DNA of 15,450 bases from the NCBI GenBank assembly GCA_043802925.1, contig JAZDKP010000307.1, positions 1 to 15,450 on the forward strand, in the 5' to 3' direction. Under the pieces are notes generated by a model. It was given only the letters and a program-made list of their open reading frames with translations. It was not told where the DNA came from and made no database searches. The translations under genes were made by a program, and so were the position numbers. The stretch comes from JAZDKP01 sp043802925 (lineage in GTDB: Bacteria > Fibrobacterota > OXYB2-FULL-49-7 > JAEUSG01). Positions within the stretch are counted from its first letter, which is position 1. Each line of letters begins with the position of its first letter. This document shows, in pieces, positions 1 through 5,071 of the stretch.

Positions 1-249
1 AAGCCTGACGATTTTTTTATCATCATCCGTCACCAGGATCTTTATTTCCGGTTTCGCATTCAGAATATCGGACGAAATGGAATTTTCTTCCAGGAACTGG
101 ACGAGGCTCTGCCGTGAAATCCGCCGGTAATTGGTTATCAGCGTCTTTTCGGACTTGATTCTTCCCTGGGTGCAATAATTCTTAATTGTTTTCTGCGAAA
201 TTCCGGTAATTTTCGCTATTTCACCGGTTGTGTAGAATTTTTTTTCCAT
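1..249 (-). CDS. HTH (excisionase/MerR-like) plus response-regulator receiver protein, 3' end outside the window
   Basis: The gene reads 83 codons from an ATG at 249 and runs off the left edge. A purine-rich Shine-Dalgarno (AGAAGGGA) lies a few bases upstream of the ATG. Residues 1-50 match the excisionase/MerR-type winged helix: FYTTGEIAKITGISQKTIKN is helix-turn-helix 1 and 2, followed by a wing (residues 30-43) and RRISRQSLVQFLEE. From about residue 67 a new domain begins, with a beta strand and an acidic cluster (IKILVTDDDKKIVRL) typical of the first strand and acidic pocket of a CheY-like receiver. The phosphoacceptor Asp would lie beyond the window. Inference: a response regulator with its DNA-binding domain in front of the receiver, the reverse of the OmpR/NarL order. 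The partner kinase and target genes are not visible. The HTH call is firm; the receiver call rests on about 17 residues. Confidence 0.75.
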   Translation of the reverse strand, partial: MEKKFYTTGEIAKITGISQKTIKNYCTQGRIKSEKTLITNYRRISRQSLVQFLEENSISSDILNAKPEIKILVTDDDKKIVRL

Positions 250-272
250 CTTAATCCCTTCTTATGAAGTAC

Positions 273-300
273 AGTGTAAATATAGTTTATTTTTATCCAA
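273..300 (-). promoter_or_regulatory. Possible sigma-70 promoter of the HTH-receiver gene
   Basis: On the minus strand a -35-like TTGGAT (295-300) is followed after 16 bp by TACACT (273-278). The start codon is at 249, so a transcript would have a leader of roughly 15-20 nt that still contains the Shine-Dalgarno. Each box departs from consensus at two positions and the region is AT-rich, so this is only a plausible site. Confidence 0.35.
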
Positions 301-436
301 ACTCACCCCCTTTCCCCCTGCTATGAGTGGGCCTGGATTTAAAATATAAAGATCAAAGACATTTTTCATTCTTGATTTTTCCGCTTATCGCAAGCCCCCC
401 TCTCTCTGCGAGAGAGGGGGGAAAGGGGGGTGAGTT
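300..436. repeat. C-rich/G-rich imperfect inverted repeat filling the intergenic spacer
   Basis: The stretch 300-318 (AACTCACCCCCTTTCCCCC) recurs inverted at 416-436 with one extra C in each C run. The inner 80 bp are AT-rich and otherwise featureless. The right arm starts exactly at the stop codon of the lipoprotein gene (435-437). The sequence type (C run, TTT, C run, then CTCTC) looks like a dispersed repeat rather than gene remnants. No open frame with recognisable content lies in this spacer. Confidence 0.6.
395..421 (-). terminator. Perfect 12-bp GC-rich hairpin downstream of the lipoprotein gene
   Basis: CCCCCCTCTCTC at 395-406 pairs perfectly with GAGAGAGGGGGG at 410-421 around a 3-base loop (407-409). 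It sits 14 bp past the stop codon of the two-gene operon and could block or end transcription. It is not followed by a T run on the minus strand, so it is not a textbook intrinsic terminator. It may simply be part of the dispersed C-rich repeat or act as an RNA-stabilising 3' structure. Confidence 0.4.
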
Positions 437-2945
437 ATTTGACCTGCAGAACCGTCCGGAATCCCACCATGCTCGTGGCCCAGCCCGGCTGGCCGACCCC
501 GCGGTGGGCGGACCTTAAATCCACGACGTTGTCCTGCCAGCTGCCCCCGCGGATGACGCGTGTCGCTCCGGCAACGGATCCCTTGGGGTCCTGTGCAGAA
601 TCCTGTGAATAGGGCCCATACCAGTCGTTGCACCATTCCCATACATTGCCGGCCATGTCATACAAACCAAGGGCATTGGGCGCCCTGCTGGCGGCATTGT
701 AGGGCATGGCGGTGTACCCGCCCCCGTAAATGGCGAATGTCCTGGCAAGGCTGTTGTCGTCACCCCAGAAATAGTCCGTTGCGGCCCCGGCCCGGCAGGC
801 ATACTCCCATTCCGCTTCCGTGGGCAGCCGGAAACCGAGTCTGGAATAGTGGAGAGTCAGATTATCGAGCCCCGTGCAGTTTTTGCCTGCCAACCCGTCT
901 TTTCTGCCATAACTATAGACCGTATCCATGCCCTGGAGTTTGCTCAGGGCGTTGCAATACAGCACCGCGTCATACCAGGTCACACTCTCAACAGGAAGGG
1001 TCCAAACTTCCGGAGACCGGGAGGGCTTGAAGCCCAACACATCATAAAACTGCTTTTGGGTGACTTCGGTGGTGTCCATATAAAACGGGGACAACGTGAC
1101 GGTATGCACAGGTTTTTCGTCATCCTGGCCCGTAAGCGACCCCATGGTAAATGCCGCAGGTTCAATGAGCGCCATCTTTATTTTTAAAACGCGGAACGTG
1201 ACCATGTCCGTGGCCGTGTTGGAATCGTCGTCCATGACCCTTAAAACGCAGGAGTAAGAGAATACCGTATCCGGCATATAAAAGGAATCGGTAAAACCAA
1301 GGCATTCCACAAAATGGCCGGTATTCCCGATGTCCCACTCTGACCGGATAATCCTGCCGCCATCCGTGCCTTTGCCTGTCAGATAAACCTGCTTACCCGG
1401 GGCCACAATACTGTCAACTCCCGCATCCGCCTTGGGGTTTCCCTGCAGGACGCGGATGGAAACATGATCTTCAACGATATCGCCATTGGAATTAGTGATT
1501 TTAAGCACGCAGACATACGCCTCCATCGAGGTCCTTGGAACAATAATGGATGTTTCAGGTTGTGAGACACGGATAAAGGAACCGGTATTCCCGATGTCCC
1601 ATTCATACTTGATGATAGTCCCTGATTTAACGATGATATACGGTTTGAGATCAACCGTGTCCTTGATGGTAACGGTCGTGTCGTGGCCCGCGGAGAACGC
1701 GATAAGGCTGGGGTCCTTGACGTCAATGACCCATGACAGCGTTGCCATGGCAACAGAATCGTCTTTCACCTTTATCGTCACATAATGGACGCCAAAATCC
1801 GAGATTTTCGGTATCCATGCGACGACCCCGGACACGCTGTCGATGAGCATGCCAATACCGCCCGAGACAATGCTGTAAATGAGGCCGGTGGCCTGGTCCA
1901 AATCAACCGCCTTTACGGTATCCATATAAACGCTTCCAGCCACCGCCTCCTGCGTCATGTCCTGGGCACGGGTTTGAAACATCGGGGGGGTGTTGACCGC
2001 GGAATCCACCACGGTGATAAACCATGGCACGGAGTCCCTGGCGCTGTCCTGGTCAAATACCAGCGCATAAACAAGATGGCGGCCGGTATCGGCAATGCCC
2101 GGGAGCCAGGTCACGCACGAATCGCCCGTTAATTGGAGGGGGGGGCCAACGCGGAACGCCAACCGGTTGAAGCTGTCGGGGTCCGCGGCGTAAAGGACAC
2201 GCGAGTAAACCGTGCCCGCCTTGAGGGTCGCACCGAGTGTCGCGGATGAAACCAGAAAATAGGGTGCATGGTTCGCGTTCTTTACATAGGCAGGATCGTA
2301 GTAAAGGACAAGTTCCTGCGTGGTTGTGTTTTTCAAACGGCTGTTGTCTGTGGCTGTTATGCGGATGACGTTCTTTCCGTTGTTCAGCATGGTTCCCTGA
2401 ACGTCCCAGAAAAAATCATTGCACAAAACCGTCGAATCGGCAACCATCAGCTGGAAGATTCCGCTGGTGTCCGCGGCCCTTCCGAAAATCCGGACGACTC
2501 TGGAGCCCACGGTATCAGGGTTCCGGTGCGATAAAATGGCAAGGGTGGGCCCTAACGTGTCCCGCAGCCCCACAAAGGACGAAACAACGCTGACGTTGAC
2601 CTCGCCGGTGGCGATTTCGGGAACAGAGGTCTGCCCGCTGTACAGGACTTCGCCGCTTACGCCCAGTCCATCCACGGTCACGGATACATCAATGCCGCTC
2701 GGCAGTTCCTCGATTTTTCCCTTTCCATTGAGGAAAGGAAAGATGCTGACCCGGTCAGACGATAAATAGGAGGACTGCAGGGATATCCGGACGCTGTCGA
2801 TATCGTCGGGCGCGACCGTTGTTCCGTCCTTGTTCCATGAAATGGTCAGGATGAGCCGCGCCACGGCATCATTCTTTGTCGGCAGGCCGCGATCACAGGA
2901 AAACAGCAACAGCCCGGCCAGCACGGCACCTGAGATTTTCAACAT
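435..2945 (-). CDS. Large lipoprotein with Ig-like/PKD domains and a C-terminal FGE-sulfatase (SUMF1/EgtB/PvdO-type) fold
   Basis: The 836-residue protein begins with a lipoprotein signal (LLLFSC, lipid Cys17). Beta-sandwich modules follow: a bacterial Ig-like domain near 130-215, two cadherin/putative-Ig-like domains near 226-314 and 318-411, and two PKD-like domains near 413-500 and 503-588 that share the motif EWDIGNTG. Residues 591-836 form an FGE-like domain: FTMGS, FYMDTTEVTQKQF, PVESVTWYDAVLYCN, GFRLPTEAEWEYACRAG, GLYDMAGNVWEWCNDWYG, RVIRGGSW and a final GFR. True formylglycine-generating enzymes carry a Cys pair shortly after the GGS motif; here the stretch reads GGSWQDNVVDLRSAHR without Cys, so sulfatase maturation is unlikely. 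Probable role: anchored envelope protein with a binding or nonheme-iron-like module. It starts 9 bp after the CsgG-like gene with only a weak AGGG ribosome site, so the two are very likely co-transcribed. Confidence 0.9.
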   Translation of the reverse strand: MLKISGAVLAGLLLFSCDRGLPTKNDAVARLILTISWNKDGTTVAPDDIDSVRISLQSSYLSSDRVSIFPFLNGKGKIEELPSGIDVSVTVDGLGVSGEVLYSGQTSVPEIATGEVNVSVVSSFVGLRDTLGPTLAILSHRNPDTVGSRVVRIFGRAADTSGIFQLMVADSTVLCNDFFWDVQGTMLNNGKNVIRITATDNSRLKNTTTQELVLYYDPAYVKNANHAPYFLVSSATLGATLKAGTVYSRVLYAADPDSFNRLAFRVGPPLQLTGDSCVTWLPGIADTGRHLVYALVFDQDSARDSVPWFITVVDSAVNTPPMFQTRAQDMTQEAVAGSVYMDTVKAVDLDQATGLIYSIVSGGIGMLIDSVSGVVAWIPKISDFGVHYVTIKVKDDSVAMATLSWVIDVKDPSLIAFSAGHDTTVTIKDTVDLKPYIIVKSGTIIKYEWDIGNTGSFIRVSQPETSIIVPRTSMEAYVCVLKITNSNGDIVEDHVSIRVLQGNPKADAGVDSIVAPGKQVYLTGKGTDGGRIIRSEWDIGNTGHFVECLGFTDSFYMPDTVFSYSCVLRVMDDDSNTATDMVTFRVLKIKMALIEPAAFTMGSLTGQDDEKPVHTVTLSPFYMDTTEVTQKQFYDVLGFKPSRSPEVWTLPVESVTWYDAVLYCNALSKLQGMDTVYSYGRKDGLAGKNCTGLDNLTLHYSRLGFRLPTEAEWEYACRAGAATDYFWGDDNSLARTFAIYGGGYTAMPYNAASRAPNALGLYDMAGNVWEWCNDWYGPYSQDSAQDPKGSVAGATRVIRGGSWQDNVVDLRSAHRGVGQPGWATSMVGFRTVLQVK

Positions 2946-2954
2946 GGGGAATCC

Positions 2955-3695
2955 CTACCATTGTACGACGACTTCCGTATGGGGGTTGACAGCGGCTTGG
3001 GTCCCCGGCGCATTCGCAACCCTGTCAATGAGCAATGCCGCGGATATCGTCACCAGGCCCAGGATGGCCCATTTATAAAACCCGGGGCGGCTTTTGATGG
3101 AGGTCCCTGTGGAACGGTCGTTTGTGCCATCGTTTTTTTCCTGCACGGATTCCTTTTGAAAAATGACGGGGGCCACGGTCAGGGCGGGCTTTGTTTCGGT
3201 ATACGTCCCATTGTCAAAGGGCACGAGTTTTTTAACCAATTCCGGAAGCGCCTGTTCCATAATCGCCTTTTTTGAATTCGGATAAAAACCCGTGACCTCT
3301 TCGATTAACTGCTCCATTTCAGAGTCAAACAGGCCGATTTGGATCCAGACCTGATCACCCATAAAACGAATCCTGCTCAAAACAATCAGGGGCGTCCTGG
3401 TTTCAAGGCCAAGAAGCATGGCGTCGTACGCGGAATACCCGGCGGACATGGAAAGGTCCTGCAGTTGCCGGGTGTTGAATACTGTGGAACGTTCGACAAC
3501 CTTGAATTTGCCGGTCTTGAATAATTCGTTCTGGAGCGCCACGGTCAACAAAAGAGGATCCACCGTTATATTAATTGAAGAGGTGTTGGCCGGCTTCATA
3601 TAATTTACAACAACCGTATTGTCCGATATGGCAAACAGCGCTGCCGGCAGCATCAAAAGAGCTGTCAATTTCTTTATCAGGCTCATCTTTTTCAT
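2955..3695 (-). CDS. CsgG-like exported protein with a C-terminal membrane segment
   Basis: I chose the ATG at 3695 because AAGGAGG at 3701-3707 is spaced 5 bp from it; the frame extends 9 codons further upstream but without such support. The product is 246 residues. Residues 1-22 are a Sec signal peptide (KKL, hydrophobic core, AALFA). The segment 45-110 resembles the CsgG/curli-assembly family: an LQNELFKTGKFKVVER strand-helix, then a glycine-containing stretch and LIVLSRIRF. No lipobox Cys is present, unlike CsgG itself. Residues 185-205 are polar linker, and 208-223 form a hydrophobic segment (WAILGLVTISAALLI) ahead of a short tail. First gene of the operon with the FGE-like lipoprotein, so the two may act together at the envelope. 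Family membership is from pattern only; secretion of curli-like fibres is not implied. Confidence 0.65.
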   Translation of the reverse strand: MKKMSLIKKLTALLMLPAALFAISDNTVVVNYMKPANTSSINITVDPLLLTVALQNELFKTGKFKVVERSTVFNTRQLQDLSMSAGYSAYDAMLLGLETRTPLIVLSRIRFMGDQVWIQIGLFDSEMEQLIEEVTGFYPNSKKAIMEQALPELVKKLVPFDNGTYTETKPALTVAPVIFQKESVQEKNDGTNDRSTGTSIKSRPGFYKWAILGLVTISAALLIDRVANAPGTQAAVNPHTEVVVQW

Positions 3696-3745
3696 CTTTT
3701 CCTCCTTCAGGCATTCGGGCAAACAGGTAAAGGGGTACGTCGGTA

Positions 3746-3774
3746 AGTATAACGCATTTACCTTCGATTGTCAA
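3746..3774 (-). promoter_or_regulatory. Near-consensus sigma-70 promoter of the CsgG-like/lipoprotein operon
   Basis: On the minus strand a perfect -35 TTGACA (3769-3774) is separated by exactly 17 bp from a -10 TATACT (3746-3751, 5 of 6 consensus). The predicted start of transcription is near 3739, giving a leader of about 44 nt that contains the strong AAGGAGG site before the ATG at 3695. This suggests strong, housekeeping-type expression of the two-gene operon. Confidence 0.8.
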
Positions 3775-3830
3775 TAGCAATTATGGCAAATACATTAAAT
3801 TAGATAAATTCAGGCGGAGAAAAAGATATT

Positions 3831-4310
3831 TTATTGAATCAGTCTGGCAATGAAGAAAGCAAAGGCAGTCCCAAATGCAAGAAAGGGGCCAAAAACAATC
3901 TTCCGTCCGCGTATCCCTTGTTTCCATGTCAGCAGAACGAATGCCAGCGCCATAAAAGACGCTGTGGCTAAAACAGGCAGAACAAGCCAGGGGCCGATGC
4001 AGCTCCCAATGCCTGCCATGAGCTTGATGTCCCCGCCCCCCATGGCATCCTCCCGGCCTGACAGCTTCTCCCCTATCAGCGCAACCAGAAACAGTGCCCC
4101 GCCTCCGGCCACTGCGCCGATAAATGACTGCAACGGGGAAAGTCCGCCCGGCAGCCAGGCAAACGCCAGCCCGGCAACCAAAAGCCCGATGGACAGGACA
4201 GGCGGGATGCGTTGCGTCCGGAGGTCAATGATGGAAATGGGCAGTAAAAAGACGGCAAGAAGGAGGCAGAGAGGGAGGGAATTAAGATGAGAGGAAAAAA
4301 AAGAGGTCAA
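3831..4310 (-). CDS. Short type IV prepilin peptidase (A24 family), peptidase domain only
   Basis: This is a membrane aspartyl protease domain that cleaves prepilin leaders in type IV pilus or type II secretion systems. Counting from the TTG at 4310 it has 159 residues. The first catalytic Asp is D29 in ISIIDLRTQRIP and the second is D94 in the signature GREDAMGGGDIKLM; several hydrophobic segments surround them. The N-terminal zinc/methylation domain of PilD-type enzymes is missing, either as in naturally short TadV/CpaA-like enzymes or because a repeat element (4314-4454) inserted here. The open frame continues upstream to a TTG at 4418, but that part is only translated repeat (reading PPERLFFPHPERSRGER). 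TTG 4310 has GAGGGGAG 6 bp upstream, contributed by the repeat, and overlaps the stop of the upstream nuclease ORF as TTGA. No pilin or pilus genes are nearby. Function confident, start uncertain. Confidence 0.75.
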   Translation of the reverse strand: MTSFFSSHLNSLPLCLLLAVFLLPISIIDLRTQRIPPVLSIGLLVAGLAFAWLPGGLSPLQSFIGAVAGGGALFLVALIGEKLSGREDAMGGGDIKLMAGIGSCIGPWLVLPVLATASFMALAFVLLTWKQGIRGRKIVFGPFLAFGTAFAFFIARLIQ

Positions 4311-4831
4311 TGGCCGCTCCCCTCGACTCCGCTCGGGGTGCGGGAAGAACAATCGCTCGGGGGGTGCGTTAAAGGTGGACTGAGAGAATCGGAGGAGCCA
4401 TCGTTCGAAGAACTGCAATCCAAACCGCTCCCCGAGCGGAGTCGAGGGGAGCGGTCAGAAGAATCATTCAATAAGGGTTCTCCGAACGGTCCGCACTGTA
4501 TGAATCCATAGGACGTCAAGAGCAATGGCGATACATTCATGCAATGACTCTCGTTCCTACATTCAGCAAGAGCTTTCATATCATCCGTCATGTTTTCTAT
4601 CAGAGCCTTCTTCTTGGAATGACTCCAGCCTTGAATCTGTTTTTCTCTGTAATAGGCTTCATCGATTCTGGGATATTCTTCGAAATAGACAAGTTTGACA
4701 GGGTGCTTTCTTTTCGTATAGTTGGCGCCTTCGAAATTATTGTGCTGCCAGAGCCGCCTATCGAGATCCACGGTGCTGCCGGTGTAATACGTCCCGTCCA
4801 CACACTCAAGGATGTACATGTAGCCGATCAC
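4307..4831 (-). CDS. Small GIY-YIG nuclease (UPF0213/YhbQ-like) with a repeat-derived tail
   Basis: From the GTG at 4831 (alternative ATG 4819) the ORF has 174 residues. Residues 3-80 are a single GIY-YIG domain: GYMYILE and YYTGST stand for the GIY and YIG strands, DLDRRLWQHN supplies the catalytic Arg (R25), and EAYYREKQIQGWS supplies the metal-binding Glu (E63). Such proteins are metal-dependent endonucleases; many single-domain members have no known target. Family members usually end near residue 90-100. Here the frame continues through unrecognised sequence and from about residue 126 is encoded by repeat copy A, so the tail is probably accidental or acquired. GAGGGG 8 bp before the GTG comes from repeat copy B. 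The gene therefore sits exactly between two elements with inverted ends. It lies downstream of the RND gene and could be read from the same transcript. Confidence 0.8.
   Translation of the reverse strand: MIGYMYILECVDGTYYTGSTVDLDRRLWQHNNFEGANYTKRKHPVKLVYFEEYPRIDEAYYREKQIQGWSHSKKKALIENMTDDMKALAECRNESHCMNVSPLLLTSYGFIQCGPFGEPLLNDSSDRSPRLRSGSGLDCSSSNDGSSDSLSPPLTHPPSDCSSRTPSGVEGSGH
4314..4454. repeat. Element copy A: 141 bp with perfect 25-bp terminal inverted repeats
   Basis: The left end (4314-4338, starting CCGCTCCCCTCGACTCCGCT) and the right end (4430-4454) are perfect reverse complements over 25 bp. The right end also folds locally: ACCGCTCCCC (4424-4433) with GGGGAGCGGT (4446-4455). It is about 92 percent identical by eye to copy B at 4835-4974, with one single-base indel. 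It has no coding capacity for a transposase. No convincing target-site duplication is visible at its borders. It encodes the last part of the nuclease ORF and abuts the peptidase start. Confidence 0.85.
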
Positions 4832-4834
4832 TGA

Positions 4835-4974
4835 CCGCACCCCTCGACTCCGCTCGGGGTGCGGGAAGAACAATCGCTCGGGGGGTGCGTGGAAGGTTGA
4901 CTGAGTGAATGGAGGAGCCATTGTTCGAAGAACAGGTATCCAAACCGCTCCCCGAGCGGAGTCGAGGGGAGCGG
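4835..4974. repeat. Element copy B: 140 bp, directly repeated relative to copy A
   Basis: It aligns with copy A along its whole length in the same orientation. The left end (4835-4864) is a hairpin with CCGCACCCC paired to GGGGTGCGG around 12 bases. The right end belongs to the longer hairpin at 4936-4983. Together A and B bracket the GIY-YIG gene with only 3 bp between copy B and the chosen GTG start. The differences between copies are scattered substitutions, so they are not a very recent duplication. Confidence 0.85.
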
Positions 4975-4983
4975 TTTGGATAC
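4936..4983. repeat. Long perfect hairpin (18-bp stem, 12-base loop) at the end of copy B
   Basis: GTATCCAAACCGCTCCCC (4936-4953) pairs without mismatch to 4966-4983 around GAGCGGAGTCGA. Only the inner part of the stem is shared with copy A; the outer GTATCC/GGATAC bases are special to this copy. In the minus-strand transcript it would form a very stable structure between the RND gene and the nuclease and could limit read-through or protect an RNA end. No T run follows. Confidence 0.7.
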
Positions 4984-5071
4984 TTGAGTACTCGAATCAG
5001 AAAACATACCGGTTAGACACATCCAAGCATCCGTAATATCCCTGCTATTTTTCCGTTCCTGAACAGGTGTC

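Noticed and set aside
591..1200. Active formylglycine-generating enzyme for sulfatases
   Set aside because: The cysteine pair expected after the GGS motif is absent and no sulfatase gene is present.
4311..4418. N-terminal extension of the prepilin peptidase from a TTG at 4418
   Set aside because: These codons are the repeat itself, and the same peptide appears in front of the nuclease from copy B. TTG 4310 has the better ribosome site.
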